Positions 10,635 to 20,400 of a stretch of 64,000 bases of DNA are shown one piece after another. The stretch is from Enterovibrio gelatinilyticus (GTDB taxonomy: Bacteria > Pseudomonadota > Gammaproteobacteria > Enterobacterales > Vibrionaceae). The stretch covers positions 186,001 to 250,000 of the forward strand of contig NZ_JAJUBC010000002.1 in NCBI RefSeq assembly GCF_028683095.1, written 5' to 3'. The notes under the pieces are model-generated. The model made no database searches. It saw only the letters and a list, made by a program, of their open reading frames with translations, and was not told where the DNA came from. How positions within the stretch are numbered: the first letter of the stretch is position 1; each line of letters starts with the position of its first letter. Position numbers and translations under genes: made by a program.

Positions 10635-11081
10635 ATGAGAAAACAAAAAGGTTTTAGCTTAATAGAGCTTTTGATTGTGGTGGGGATTATTGGTGCGATC
10701 ACGGCGATAGCAGTGCCGTCATACTCAAACTACAAGAAAAAATCGGATGTCACCGCTTCTGTGGCATCAGTGAAAAGCTTATTAACCAAAGCAGAGCTAC
10801 ATTTAGCTGAAGGAACCAGTAAATCACTACAGACATTTGTAGAAGCACTTAGCGGCTCAGCAAACTCTTATAATGTGGGCTTAGGAACAATTGTTGGCAC
10901 TGCTGGAACGGCTGCCGTTGGCACAACAGCAGCGGTCCCTGGGAAACTAACTTTTACATTTAATGCTGGACAGTCATTTGCCACAAAAACGGTAATATTC
11001 ACCAGAGGCGTAGAGGCTTGGAGCTGCGCTCTACACGCTGATATTAAAAATGAATTTACTGATATCAAAGGCTGCAGCTAA
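10635..11081 (+). CDS. pilA: Type IV major pilin-like protein PilA
   Basis: A 148-residue type IVa prepilin. The leader MRKQKG is cut by PilD before F7; the mature protein begins FSLIELLIVVGIIGAITAIAV with the conserved Glu5 (residue 11), then the long hydrophobic helix. Two C-terminal cysteines (SCALHADI ... GCS) form the usual D-region loop. The middle is unusual: about residues 75-97 is a low-complexity run of Gly, Thr, Ala and Val. Pilins at this locus are known to vary strongly between Vibrio strains, so the exact sequence is likely strain-specific. It heads pilABCD; PilB starts 5 bases later. In vibrios this pilus acts in attachment and DNA uptake. Confidence 0.92.
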   Translation: MRKQKGFSLIELLIVVGIIGAITAIAVPSYSNYKKKSDVTASVASVKSLLTKAELHLAEGTSKSLQTFVEALSGSANSYNVGLGTIVGTAGTAAVGTTAAVPGKLTFTFNAGQSFATKTVIFTRGVEAWSCALHADIKNEFTDIKGCS

Positions 11082-11086
11082 TTCAG

Positions 11087-12784
11087 GTGCAATCTCAGTT
11101 AATTGCTGTTCTTGAGAAATGCTCGGCAATCACTCAAGAGCAAGCAACTAATCTGAATATAATACTGGCGCAGAACTCTGGTTCTGCGCCAGACCTGATC
11201 GTGTCTCATCATTACCTAACCGCTCAAGCACTATCACTGGCCTTAAGCACTTATTTTGATGAGGGTATCTGCTCAATCAGTGACTTCCCCTCAAAGTTAA
11301 CATGTGGCAAGTTAAACTTAGGTGAATTAATTCAAGCCCATCAGGCAATCCCCCTAAGTATAGAAAACGATACTACTCTCATTCTTGGTTTAAGCGACCC
11401 AACCAACATAGAAGCTCAAGATGATTTTCGCTTCGCCACTGGCCTGCAAATCAAACCGGTTCTGGTCGATCATCAGCAGTTGGTTGGCGCAATTCGTAAA
11501 CTCTATGGTAAGCAGATAGCATCAACCCAAGGTGACTCCAAATCCGTCAGTGATTCGGAACTCGCCGATCTTGCTGAATTCGATGATGATGCAAACACAG
11601 ATGAACTCGTTGCCGATGAAGCGCCAGTTAGCCGCTATATCCAACAAGTATTGATGGATGCTGTGCGCAAGCAAGCGTCTGATATTCATTTCGAACCCTT
11701 CGAGCAGCGCTACCAAATTCGTTTTCGTTTAGATGGCATATTGCAAACCCACGGTTCGCCACCAGTAGGCATTTCACGCCGACTCTCGACCCGTTTAAAA
11801 ATTCTCGCCAAGCTCAACATTGCAGAGCGCCGTTTGCCGCAAGATGGGCGCATTAAGCTAACTTTGGCAGATGGCAAATCTATTGATATGCGCGTTTCCA
11901 CTTTGCCCACGCTATTTGGCGAAAAAGTGGTGCTGCGAATTTTAGATGGCGGCAGTGTCGCGCTGGATATTGATTCGCTGGGTTACAGCGAAAAACAAAA
12001 GCAAGACTACCTAACGGCGCTAGACAAACCCCAAGGGTTGATTCTAATGACCGGCCCAACGGGCAGTGGAAAAACCGTGTCACTTTACACCGGCCTGAAG
12101 TATCTCAACACTGCCGAACGCAACATTTCCACTGCAGAAGATCCGGTGGAAATCAATTTGCCAGGCATAAACCAAGTCAATATCAATAACGATATTAAGT
12201 TGGATTTCGCTACTGCTCTACGAGCTTTCCTTCGCCAAGATCCCGATGTCGTCATGGTAGGAGAAATGCGTGATTTAGAAACTGCTGAAATTGGTATCAA
12301 AGCGGCGCAAACGGGGCACTTGGTGTTATCGACACTCCATACTAACTCGGCTGCAGAAAGCATTACGCGTTTGGCGAATATGGGCGTTGCTCCCTATAAC
12401 CTTGCTGCTTCATTGACTTTGATTATCGCCCAGCGTCTCGCTCGCCGCTTGTGTTCACATTGCAAAGTGCCACACAACCAAGACGATCATCAACTCACAG
12501 CCCTACAGAACCAATACCCTAGCCTGTTACGCACACATGTTTTCCAAGCCCACCCAGAAGGGTGCGATCACTGTAACAATGGCTATCTTGGTCGCGTGGG
12601 CATCTATGAAGTCATGCGTATTGACCGTATGCTCTCTGAAGCTATAGGTAGTGATGCATCGGCACCTGATTTGGAACGTATCGCCATCGATAATGGCATG
12701 CTTACGCTCCCTCTTTCTGGCATTGAAAAACTCAATCAGGGCACAACAAGTCTCGCTGAACTCCAACGCGTCATTAGCCTGTAA
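11087..12784 (+). CDS. pilB: Type IV pilus assembly ATPase PilB
   Basis: The 565-residue hexameric ATPase drives pilin polymerisation at the inner membrane. It has an N-terminal MshEN/GspE-N-like domain (about 1-140), the ATPase core with Walker A GPTGSGKT (323-330), Asp box region (ISTAEDPVE), Walker B (PDVVMVGEMRD, 385-395), and a zinc-binding tetracysteine (C456, C459, C493, C496). The start is GTG at 11087, 5 bases after the pilA stop, so it is probably translationally coupled. Next to pilC and pilD, PilB is favoured over a GspE of a type II secretion system. Confidence 0.95.
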   Translation: MQSQLIAVLEKCSAITQEQATNLNIILAQNSGSAPDLIVSHHYLTAQALSLALSTYFDEGICSISDFPSKLTCGKLNLGELIQAHQAIPLSIENDTTLILGLSDPTNIEAQDDFRFATGLQIKPVLVDHQQLVGAIRKLYGKQIASTQGDSKSVSDSELADLAEFDDDANTDELVADEAPVSRYIQQVLMDAVRKQASDIHFEPFEQRYQIRFRLDGILQTHGSPPVGISRRLSTRLKILAKLNIAERRLPQDGRIKLTLADGKSIDMRVSTLPTLFGEKVVLRILDGGSVALDIDSLGYSEKQKQDYLTALDKPQGLILMTGPTGSGKTVSLYTGLKYLNTAERNISTAEDPVEINLPGINQVNINNDIKLDFATALRAFLRQDPDVVMVGEMRDLETAEIGIKAAQTGHLVLSTLHTNSAAESITRLANMGVAPYNLAASLTLIIAQRLARRLCSHCKVPHNQDDHQLTALQNQYPSLLRTHVFQAHPEGCDHCNNGYLGRVGIYEVMRIDRMLSEAIGSDASAPDLERIAIDNGMLTLPLSGIEKLNQGTTSLAELQRVISL

Positions 12785-12796
12785 AAAGGAACGAAC

Positions 12797-14020
12797 ATGA
12801 CCTCAAATACAAAAAAATTATACGCATTCCAATGGCGTGGCAACACCTCCAAAGGTGCCAAAATCAAAGGCCAAATACTTGCTTACAGTGAACAAGATGC
12901 TAGAAGCATATTGGCAGAGCAGCGTGTTCATATCGTAAAAATCAAACGCCGCGCCCCCTCCTCATGGGTCAAGCGTAGCAATACCGCTAACGCCAAAGAC
13001 ATCACCATGCTCACACGCCAAATGGCGACAATGCTAGAAGCTGGCGTCCCGCTAGGGGAAACCCTGCAATTATTGAAAAGCAGCGCAAAAAAAGCTGAAA
13101 TGAAGTTAATCATCAGCCAGATTTATAGCCATATCGAAGCTGGCTCTTCCTTGGCGCAGGCGATGAAATCAAGCTCAACCCTGTTCGACCAGTTTTACTG
13201 TGATCTTGTCGCTACCGGTGAGCAAACGGGCAGGTTAGAGCTTATATTTGCTCGTATTTGTATTTATCGAGAAAAAGGCGAAGAAACTCGATCCAAAGTC
13301 ATCAAAGCCATGATTTACCCCGGTATCGTGTTCACGATTGCCCTATTGGTCAGCGTTGGCATGCTATTGTTTGTAATACCAACGTTTAAAGATATCTTTT
13401 CGTCGTTTAACTCAGAATTACCTTGGTTCACCCAAAAAGTGCTTGGCGTCTCAGATGCCCTGCAAAACTATGGCTTGTATATCTTGCTAGCCATAGCGCT
13501 TACTGTATTGATAGTCAAAGCCAGCCATCAGAAGAGCTATAAATTTCGACTCCAAGCCAGTCGCTTCTCGCTGCGCATTCCCATTTTTGGCGATGTGTTA
13601 ACCAAAGCCACACTCGCACGTTTCACTCGCACACTCGCAACCACCTTCAGTGCGGGCATTCCCTTACTCAATGGCCTAGCAGCAGCAGGGAAAACCGCCA
13701 ACAACACCTACTTTAAGCTGGTTATTGAAGAGGTTCATAAGCAAACGTCAGGAGGACGTCCGCTACATCGTGCTATTCAAGAAACCGAAGCATTTCCAGA
13801 CATGATGACGCAGATGGTGATGATTGGTGAAGAATCCGGCTCTCTCGATGACATGCTCAACAAGGTTGCGGGGCTGTATGAAGCAGATGTTGATAACACA
13901 GTCGACAATTTGGGGAAAATCCTCGAACCAATGATCATTGTGTTGCTTGGTCTACTGATCGGATCCCTAGTGGTTGCTATGTATTTACCTATGTTCAATC
14001 TCTTAAATGTTCTGGGTTAG
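12797..14020 (+). CDS. pilC: Type IV pilus inner-membrane platform protein PilC
   Basis: A 407-residue member of the GspF/PilC family, which forms the membrane platform on which PilB and PilT act. The duplicated GspF domain is visible: LTRQMATMLEAGVPLGETLQLL in the first half and FTRTLATTFSAGIPLLNGL in the second, with membrane segments at about 175-200, 225-245 and 375-400. The AAGGA ribosome site lies just upstream of the ATG and the gene follows pilB by 12 bases. Confidence 0.95.
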   Translation: MTSNTKKLYAFQWRGNTSKGAKIKGQILAYSEQDARSILAEQRVHIVKIKRRAPSSWVKRSNTANAKDITMLTRQMATMLEAGVPLGETLQLLKSSAKKAEMKLIISQIYSHIEAGSSLAQAMKSSSTLFDQFYCDLVATGEQTGRLELIFARICIYREKGEETRSKVIKAMIYPGIVFTIALLVSVGMLLFVIPTFKDIFSSFNSELPWFTQKVLGVSDALQNYGLYILLAIALTVLIVKASHQKSYKFRLQASRFSLRIPIFGDVLTKATLARFTRTLATTFSAGIPLLNGLAAAGKTANNTYFKLVIEEVHKQTSGGRPLHRAIQETEAFPDMMTQMVMIGEESGSLDDMLNKVAGLYEADVDNTVDNLGKILEPMIIVLLGLLIGSLVVAMYLPMFNLLNVLG

Positions 14021-14181
14021 TACTCTTCACCATTTACTAAACGACTCGGTTTTCTCTGTTCTCTTAATTTCACGTAAATGATTCTGACTTTCGATAGATG
14101 TTTAAATTCAGTGAATAAGAGGATAGAGACAGGCTTCACAACCCGTTATCATGTCGCAACAAACTACCACTGGATTTCAAC

Positions 14182-15054
14182 ATGGATTGGCTGTTCGACT
14201 CTCCGAGTCTATATGTATTTCTCGCGTCTTTATTTGGACTCATCGTTGGCAGCTTTCTCAACGTCGTCATTTATCGCTTTCCAAAAATGATGGAGGCGCA
14301 ATGGCGCACGGAGTGTCATGAGTGCTTTCCTGACGAGATGCCAGCACCGAAAGATGGTGAAGTGTTCAATCTGAGCCTTCCTCGCTCGCATTGCCCTTCT
14401 TGTCAGGCTCCTGTTAAAGCCATAGACAATGTGCCCGTTCTGAGTTGGTTGATCCTCGGTGGTAAATGCCGACATTGCAAAAACCCCATCAGCATCCGTT
14501 ACCCATTCGTTGAATTGCTAACCGCAGTGCTGGTTGGCATCACCGCTTATACCCTACCGGGGTCTTATTGGTCGCTCGCAGTGATTGCCGCAACTTTTGT
14601 CTTGGTCGCGCTGTGCTTTATCGATATTGATACCATGCTATTACCAGATCAAATGACACTGCCTTTGATGTGGGTAGGTATTCTGCTGGCGCTGATTGGT
14701 ATATCCCCCCTCTCGCTGCAAGATGCTGTGATGGGTGCTATGGCGGGTTATCTGTCGCTGTGGACTGTGTTTCAGCTGTTTAAGCAACTCACAGGCAAAG
14801 AAGGTATGGGGTACGGGGATTTCAAACTCTTAGCCGCATTGGGTGCATGGCTGGGTTGGCAAGCGCTGCCGATGGTGATCTTATTTGCCTCATTCGTCGG
14901 TGCGATTTGTGGCATTATCTTAATGCGAGTCAAAGGGACGGGGAAAGAGACACCCTTCTCGTTCGGCCCTTATCTTGCGATTGCGGGCTGGATTAGTCTG
15001 CTCTGGGGCAATAACATCTTAGATTGGTATTTAACGTCTTATTTGGGTTATTAA
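14182..15054 (+). CDS. pilD: Prepilin peptidase / N-methyltransferase PilD
   Basis: A 290-residue polytopic inner-membrane enzyme that cleaves prepilin leaders and methylates the new N-terminus, serving PilA and also type II secretion pseudopilins. Visible are the N-terminal [10 protein letters not shown] motif, the cytoplasmic loop with two CxxC pairs (C71/C74 and C96/C99), and the two catalytic aspartates (in [12 protein letters not shown] near residue 148-150 and GYGDFK at D213). A gap of 161 bases separates it from pilC. Its stop TAA is directly followed by the coaE ATG, so these two genes are cotranscribed. Confidence 0.96.
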   Translation: MDWLFDSPSLYVFLASLFGLIVGSFLNVVIYRFPKMMEAQWRTECHECFPDEMPAPKDGEVFNLSLPRSHCPSCQAPVKAIDNVPVLSWLILGGKCRHCKNPISIRYPFVELLTAVLVGITAYTLPGSYWSLAVIAATFVLVALCFIDIDTMLLPDQMTLPLMWVGILLALIGISPLSLQDAVMGAMAGYLSLWTVFQLFKQLTGKEGMGYGDFKLLAALGAWLGWQALPMVILFASFVGAICGIILMRVKGTGKETPFSFGPYLAIAGWISLLWGNNILDWYLTSYLGY

Positions 15055-15675
15055 ATGGCTTTTGTTATTGGCGTCACTGGCGGCATTGGTAGCGGTAAAA
15101 CCACAGTGGCCAATCTGTTTGGCGATAAGGGAATTGATATCGTTGATGCAGACATCATTGCTCGACAAGTCGTCGAACGAGGCTCTGATGGGCTAAATGC
15201 CATCGCTGCGAAATTTGGCGAGACAATGCTGGATGACACTGGCGAACTTAACCGCGCAGCACTTCGAGAGCACGTATTCTCGCACCCCGAAGACAAAGAC
15301 TGGCTCAATGCACTGCTTCACCCCAAAATCCGCCATGAGATGCGCACTCAAACACAACAAGCGCTCTCACCGTACTGCTTGCTTGTGATTCCCTTGCTAG
15401 TAGAAAACGGACTACAAGCACTGTGCGACCGTGTTCTTGTGGTCGATGTTCCTGAGCACACTCAAATTGAACGGGCATCTCGACGAGACAGCGTCTCAAA
15501 TGAGCAGGTAAAGCGAATTTTAGCCGCTCAAGCTACGCGAGACGATAGACTTGCCCTTGCCGATGACGTTATCGTTAATGAGTGCACACAGGACGAACTT
15601 TCCCGTCAAGTTGACCAGTTGCACCTTCAATACCTCACTTTAGCCGGACAAGATACTGAGAATCACCATGAGTAA
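15055..15675 (+). CDS. coaE: Dephospho-CoA kinase
   Basis: The 206-residue P-loop kinase phosphorylates the 3'-hydroxyl of dephospho-CoA, the last step of coenzyme A synthesis. Walker A is GGIGSGKTT (residues 9-17), and the DADIIARQVVERG segment binds dephospho-CoA; the LID-like RRDSVSNEQVKRILAAQAT is also typical. It begins immediately after the pilD stop and overlaps zapD by 8 bases, giving the conserved pilD-coaE-zapD-yacG order of gammaproteobacteria. Confidence 0.96.
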   Translation: MAFVIGVTGGIGSGKTTVANLFGDKGIDIVDADIIARQVVERGSDGLNAIAAKFGETMLDDTGELNRAALREHVFSHPEDKDWLNALLHPKIRHEMRTQTQQALSPYCLLVIPLLVENGLQALCDRVLVVDVPEHTQIERASRRDSVSNEQVKRILAAQATRDDRLALADDVIVNECTQDELSRQVDQLHLQYLTLAGQDTENHHE

Positions 15676-16408
15676 CGATACCTTATACGAGCACCCTTTG
15701 AATGAGCAGGTTCGCGTTTACCTGCGGCTCGAGTATCTTCTCAATCAAATCAATCAGTCATCATCACTGACTGGCGATACGCATTGGAGCGTGTTCTTCA
15801 AAAGTCTGTTCGAACTGGCAGAAATCCTAGAGCAAGTGCAAGTGAAAGGTGATCTTGCCAAGGATCTTGAAAAGCAACGTTCCAAGTTAGAAGCATGGCT
15901 TAATGTCCCGAATGTCGATACAGAGCAACTGACTCAGTTGCTGCAAGAAAGCCGTCGATTGCAACAGGTCTTACTTCAAGCGCCTCGCTTGGGGCAGGCA
16001 CTGAGAGAAGATAAGTTTCTCTCATCCATTCGCCAACGATTCTCCATTCCAGGCGGAACATGCAGCTTTGACTTACCTTCTCTGCATCATTGGCTGAACC
16101 TTCCGTTAGCCCATCGTCAATCCGATGCGAACACATGGACAGGCTCCCTTAAGCCTCTAGAAAACGCGCTGACATTTTGGCTTCGTTTAACGCGTGGCGG
16201 AGCTGCACTGCAACCAAGTATTGTGATCAACGGTTTTTACCAACAAGATGTTGAAGGAGCGACCTTGCTTCGTATTCAAATTTCACCGGACTACAACGCA
16301 TTTCCGCTAGTGTCTGGTCATAAATCTCGGTTTGCTATACGCTTCATGCCGTTTGATGAAAACCAAACCGTTGCTGACACCATGGCACTATCCATAGCGG
16401 TCTGTTGA
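15668..16408 (+). CDS. zapD: Cell division protein ZapD (FtsZ bundling factor)
   Basis: A 246-residue cytoplasmic protein of the DUF1342/YacF family. In E. coli ZapD binds the FtsZ C-terminal tail and crosslinks protofilaments in the Z ring. The all-helical N-terminal part ([21 protein letters not shown]) and the beta-rich C-terminal part ([17 protein letters not shown]) match the family. It overlaps coaE by 8 bases, indicating coupling. The link to division fits the nearby dcw cluster holding ftsZ. Confidence 0.93.
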   Translation: MSNDTLYEHPLNEQVRVYLRLEYLLNQINQSSSLTGDTHWSVFFKSLFELAEILEQVQVKGDLAKDLEKQRSKLEAWLNVPNVDTEQLTQLLQESRRLQQVLLQAPRLGQALREDKFLSSIRQRFSIPGGTCSFDLPSLHHWLNLPLAHRQSDANTWTGSLKPLENALTFWLRLTRGGAALQPSIVINGFYQQDVEGATLLRIQISPDYNAFPLVSGHKSRFAIRFMPFDENQTVADTMALSIAVC

Positions 16409-16433
16409 ACAATTTTTAGAAAAAGAGGTTTCT

Positions 16434-16631
16434 GTGAATCAAGATAAGCCTATCGTCGTAAAATGCCCACAATGTGCACTACCCGTTGTTTGGGGAGAAG
16501 TCAGTCCTTTCAGACCATTTTGCAGCAAACGCTGCCAACTCATTGATTTGGGTGAATGGGCAGACGAAGAGAAACGCATTGCGGGCGCACCAGATATGTC
16601 TGATGGTGATGGTTGGTCGGAAAACCAATAA
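16434..16631 (+). CDS. yacG: DNA gyrase inhibitor YacG, zinc protein
   Basis: A 65-residue protein with four zinc-binding cysteines (C11, C14 in CPQC; C30, C34 in CSKRC) and an acidic C-terminal tail ([11 protein letters not shown]). E. coli YacG binds GyrB and inhibits gyrase. It starts with GTG at 16434 behind AAAGAGG. It closes the pilABCD-coaE-zapD-yacG run and converges with mutT; no clear terminator is seen in the 79 bases between them. Confidence 0.92.
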   Translation: MNQDKPIVVKCPQCALPVVWGEVSPFRPFCSKRCQLIDLGEWADEEKRIAGAPDMSDGDGWSENQ

Positions 16632-16710
16632 TACAAACGACGATTATACGAGGCGCGAGTCATTGGCATGGTGCAACTAAAACACATGCTTGTGACTTGC
16701 ACTTCGAACA

Positions 16711-17121
16711 TCAAACCTCACCAAATGCCTTTCTTATTTTTTCCAGCACTGCATCATTCGCCTCAGGGAAAGGGTAATCATCAAGCTGTGCAATCTTCGC
16801 CCATCTCCCCGGTTGACCTTCTTTACCAAACGGCTCACCATCGAATGCTTTCACAAGATAAAAATCAAACCTGAGGGCCTTATCAGGGTAATCATGTGCC
16901 AATGAGATAAATGCTTCGAGCCTTGTTGCCACAATACCGACTTCTTCTTCGAGCTCTCGAATCACTGCTTGCTCTGCTGTTTCTCCTTGCTCCACTTTGC
17001 CACCAGCAAACTCCCAATAACCGCCTTTATGCGCCTTTGCTGCACGCTGGGTAATATAGATTTCACTGCAATCAGCATTAAGAATAATGCCCGCTGCAAT
17101 GTGTAATTGCTTCTTGTCCAT
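16711..17121 (-). CDS. mutT: 8-oxo-dGTP diphosphatase MutT
   Basis: A 136-residue Nudix hydrolase that removes mutagenic 8-oxo-dGTP from the nucleotide pool. The Nudix box is complete (GGKVEQGETAEQAVIREL then EEEVGI). I start at the ATG at 17121; an in-frame TTG three codons earlier (17130) lies too close to the GAGAG sequence to be used. In E. coli mutT follows secA, as it does here, but a terminator sits between the two genes. Confidence 0.94.
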   Translation of the reverse strand: MDKKQLHIAAGIILNADCSEIYITQRAAKAHKGGYWEFAGGKVEQGETAEQAVIRELEEEVGIVATRLEAFISLAHDYPDKALRFDFYLVKAFDGEPFGKEGQPGRWAKIAQLDDYPFPEANDAVLEKIRKAFGEV

Positions 17122-17143
17122 GTAATACAAACTCTCTTTCCAT

Positions 17144-17168
17144 AAAAAAGGCCGCTAAGCGGCCTTTC
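17144..17168 (-). terminator. Rho-independent terminator after secA
   Basis: Stem AGGCCGC (17149-17155), loop TAA, stem GCGGCCT (17159-17165), followed on the reverse strand by a T run. It lies about 55 bases past the secA stop and before mutT. A second small hairpin, AACCC/GGGTT (about 17192-17206), lies between it and secA. Confidence 0.88.
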
Positions 17169-17220
17169 GGGTGTAATGACAGATACCAAAGTCTAACCCA
17201 CTCGGGTTAACTGGGTAAAA

Positions 17221-19953
17221 TTAGTTAATTTTACCGTGGCACTGTTTGAATTTTTTACCTGAACCACATGGGCAAGGATCGTTACGACCCACTTTACGGC
17301 CATCACGAACAACAGTTTCAGAAGCGCTCTCAGATGTATTGTCTTGGCTATCATCTAGCTGGCTACCAGCATCTGCATGGCTGACTTGTTGACGACGAGC
17401 AGCTTCTTCCGCTTGCGCTCTGCGCTGCTCTTCCATGCGGTCGACTTCTTCTGGCTGTTGAACGCGAACGCGGCTCAGCGTCATCACAACGTCTGATTTC
17501 AGTGAGTCCAGCATGCCTTCAAACAGTTCAAACGACTCACGCTTGTACTCTTGTTTCGGGTTCTTCTGAGCATAGCCACGCAAGTGAATACCTTGGCGAA
17601 GGTGATCCATTGCCGCTAAGTGTTCTTTCCACAGAGTATCTAGCGTTTGAAGCATCACTGCTTTTTCGAAGTTACGCAGCGTTTCAACACCAACCGCACT
17701 CTCTTTCGAGCGGTAAACGTCGATGATGTTATTCAGAATGCGCTCACGTAGCTGTTCTTCATACAGCTTGTCGTCGTTGTCCAACCACTCTTGAAGTGGA
17801 AGCTCAACGTCAAAGTCGGCTTTCAAACGTTTTTCCAGACCTTCAATATCCCACATTTCATCAAGGGATTGAGGTGGAATGTATTGGTCAACGACATCAC
17901 CGATCACATCCTCTCGGTTATGCTCAATCATCTCGCTAATGTCATTGCTTTCCATCAACTCATCACGCAGTTCGTAAACCACTTTACGCTGATCGTTAGC
18001 AACATCATCGAATTCTAGAAGCTGTTTACGAATGTCGAAGTTACGACCTTCAACTTTACGCTGTGCGTTTTCAATCGCTTTGTTCACCCATGGGTGCTCG
18101 ATCGCTTCGCCCTCTTCCATACCCAGTTTCTTCATCATGTTCGATACACGGTCAGACGCAAAAATGCGCATGAGTGAATCTTCCATCGACAAGTAGAAAC
18201 GACTTGAACCAGGGTCACCCTGACGACCAGAACGACCACGTAACTGGTTATCGATACGACGAGATTCGTGACGCTCAGTACCAATGATATGCAAGCCACC
18301 CGCCGCTTTCACCGCTTCATGGGTTTCACGCCATTTCGCCTTAATGTCAGCAATTTGTTGCTCAGTTGGGTTTTCCAACTTAGCCACATCAGACTGCCAG
18401 CTACCACCCAACACGATATCCGTACCACGGCCTGCCATGTTGGTTGCAATCGTCACAGCACCTGGTGAACCCGCATCAGCAACGATATCGGCTTCGTGTG
18501 CGTGGAACTTCGCATTCAATACTGCGTGTTTCACACCCGCTTCTTTCAGTGCATTTGATAGCAATTCAGATTTTTCGATAGACACTGTACCAACAAGGCT
18601 TGGCTGGCCTTTTTCGCTACGCACTTTGATGTCTTCGATAATAGCGGCGAACTTTTCACGCTCCGTCATGTAAACCTGATCCGCCATATCATCGCGAACC
18701 ATTGGTTTATTGGTTGGGATAACCACGGTATCCAAACCATAAATTGACTGGAATTCGAACGCTTCCGTATCAGCTGTACCTGTCATGCCAGACAGTTTGT
18801 CGTACAAACGGAAGAAATTCTGGAAGGTGATGGATGCCAAGGTCTGGTTTTCGTTTTGGATCTTAACGCCTTCTTTAGCTTCCACCGCTTGGTGAAGGCC
18901 TTCAGACCAACGACGACCTGGCATAGTACGACCGGTGTGCTCATCGACGATGATAACTTCATTGTCTTTGACAATGTAATCAACGTCTTTTTCGAATAGT
19001 ACGTGTGCACGCAACGCGGCATTGATATGGTGAAGTAATGAAATATTTGCTGGAGAGTAAAGCGTATCGTTCTCTTCCATCAATCCATTTTTCTTCAGCA
19101 TATCTTCCACGAACTCTTGACCATTTTCAGTCAGGTGAGCTTGCTTAGATTTCTCATCCACAGTGAAGTGGCCTTCGCCACGATATTCTTCACTGTCTTC
19201 TTTATCTTGGCGGATTAACTGTGGGATCAACGCATTGATACGCGCATACATTTCAGAGCTGTCTTCAGCAGGGCCTGAAATGATCAGCGGCGTTCGAGCT
19301 TCATCGATAAGGATGGAATCCACTTCATCGACAACCGCGAAGTAGCGCTCGCGCTGAACACGGTCTTCAGCACGAAATGCCATGTTGTCACGAAGGTAGT
19401 CAAAACCGAATTCGTTGTTTGTTCCGTAAAGAATATCAGCTAAGTAAGCGGCTTTTTTCTCTGGCGGTGCCATATTTGGCACATTCACGCCAACGGTCAT
19501 ATCAAGGAATTCAAACAATGCGCGGTTGGTTTCAGCATCACGTTTCGCAAGGTAATCATTCACGGTAACAATGTGAACACCTTTACCGGTTAACGCATGC
19601 AGGTAAGCAGGCAGTGTTGCAGTGAGGGTTTTACCTTCACCCGTACGCATCTCTGCAATTTGGCCATTATTAAGCACCATGCCGCCAATCAGCTGCACGT
19701 CGAAATGGCGCATACCAAATACACGCTTAGACGCTTCGCGTACGGTTGCGAACGCTTCAGGCAAAATCACGTCAAGAGATTCACCCTGCTCGATACGCTG
19801 ACGATATTCAGCGGTCTTTGCTTTTAGGTCTTCATCACTGAGTGCTTCAAACTGAGGCTCAAGATTGTTGATTTCGTTTACGACTTTACGAAGGCGGCGC
19901 AGTGTGCGGTCATTGCGGCTTCCGATTACTTTGGTGATTAGTTTCGATAACAT
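17221..19953 (-). CDS. secA: Preprotein translocase ATPase SecA
   Basis: The 910-residue motor pushes unfolded preproteins through SecYEG. Visible are Walker A (MRTGEGKT), the Walker B-type [15 protein letters not shown], helicase-type motifs ([21 protein letters not shown]), and the C-terminal zinc and SecB-binding tail [13 protein letters not shown]. The frame is open up to a TTG at 19998, but [15 protein letters not shown] is the conserved N-terminus, so I use the ATG at 19953. The ribosome site is poor: GAGAGAAA lies about 11-16 bases upstream. The leader has a 20-codon upstream ORF and possible start-codon pairing (see findings). Confidence 0.97.
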   Translation of the reverse strand: MLSKLITKVIGSRNDRTLRRLRKVVNEINNLEPQFEALSDEDLKAKTAEYRQRIEQGESLDVILPEAFATVREASKRVFGMRHFDVQLIGGMVLNNGQIAEMRTGEGKTLTATLPAYLHALTGKGVHIVTVNDYLAKRDAETNRALFEFLDMTVGVNVPNMAPPEKKAAYLADILYGTNNEFGFDYLRDNMAFRAEDRVQRERYFAVVDEVDSILIDEARTPLIISGPAEDSSEMYARINALIPQLIRQDKEDSEEYRGEGHFTVDEKSKQAHLTENGQEFVEDMLKKNGLMEENDTLYSPANISLLHHINAALRAHVLFEKDVDYIVKDNEVIIVDEHTGRTMPGRRWSEGLHQAVEAKEGVKIQNENQTLASITFQNFFRLYDKLSGMTGTADTEAFEFQSIYGLDTVVIPTNKPMVRDDMADQVYMTEREKFAAIIEDIKVRSEKGQPSLVGTVSIEKSELLSNALKEAGVKHAVLNAKFHAHEADIVADAGSPGAVTIATNMAGRGTDIVLGGSWQSDVAKLENPTEQQIADIKAKWRETHEAVKAAGGLHIIGTERHESRRIDNQLRGRSGRQGDPGSSRFYLSMEDSLMRIFASDRVSNMMKKLGMEEGEAIEHPWVNKAIENAQRKVEGRNFDIRKQLLEFDDVANDQRKVVYELRDELMESNDISEMIEHNREDVIGDVVDQYIPPQSLDEMWDIEGLEKRLKADFDVELPLQEWLDNDDKLYEEQLRERILNNIIDVYRSKESAVGVETLRNFEKAVMLQTLDTLWKEHLAAMDHLRQGIHLRGYAQKNPKQEYKRESFELFEGMLDSLKSDVVMTLSRVRVQQPEEVDRMEEQRRAQAEEAARRQQVSHADAGSQLDDSQDNTSESASETVVRDGRKVGRNDPCPCGSGKKFKQCHGKIN

Positions 19954-20400
19954 GGCTTTGCCGTTTCTCTCATTTTTTCGCTTTAGCGTGGGAGCCAAAG
20001 CCAGGATACTGCGAGGCAGAGAAAATCAGCATGTCCCTCTGCCCAAAATTCTTTATGGGAATAATCAGCGATTATTCTTTTCGTGGTTTTGATCTTGTGC
20101 CTCGATTTATAGTTTTCAAGGCCAATGGATCATTTAATCAAACTAGATTAGCACTTAGGGCAATTATCATAAGCCATAACGGCGGCACAGCCCACTTGTA
20201 ATGCGGGTCGAGTCTCGTTAGATAACAAAAATTAGAACCCGCCCAACGAGCAACGCCAAGTTAGTGCATTTTGTGTTCAATATTGGTGCATTTTATCGTC
20301 AGCAAGTTCTTTCTCTTATATCCTGTTCTGTACAACAAACTTGGTGAGAACCCTAAAGCCCTGTTACTCTTTGAGGTAGTGCCACAACCGCGAAGTGATT
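19954..20400. other. Region between secA and dciA (divergent promoters)
   Basis: About 445 bases between divergent secA (reverse) and dciA (forward). It holds the secA leader with the candidate upstream ORF (19970-20032), a perfect 8-bp hairpin GAATAATC/GATTATTC at 20059-20077, and AT-rich promoter-like sequence around 20100-20170. No secM-like gene of normal size is present on the reverse strand. Confidence 0.6.
19970..20032 (-). CDS. Candidate 20-codon leader peptide upstream of secA
   Basis: On the secA message an ATG at 20032, preceded by AGAGGGAC, opens a frame of 20 codons that ends with TGA at 19970, 16 bases before the secA ATG. The peptide starts [13 protein letters not shown] and ends in a Lys/Ala-rich tail (KAKK). 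It has no signal sequence and does not resemble the SecM arrest motif. It is a candidate only: a chance ORF of this size is possible. Its position, its ribosome site and the complementarity between its middle and the secA start region are what make it notable. Confidence 0.35.
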   Translation of the reverse strand: MLIFSASQYPGFGSHAKAKK

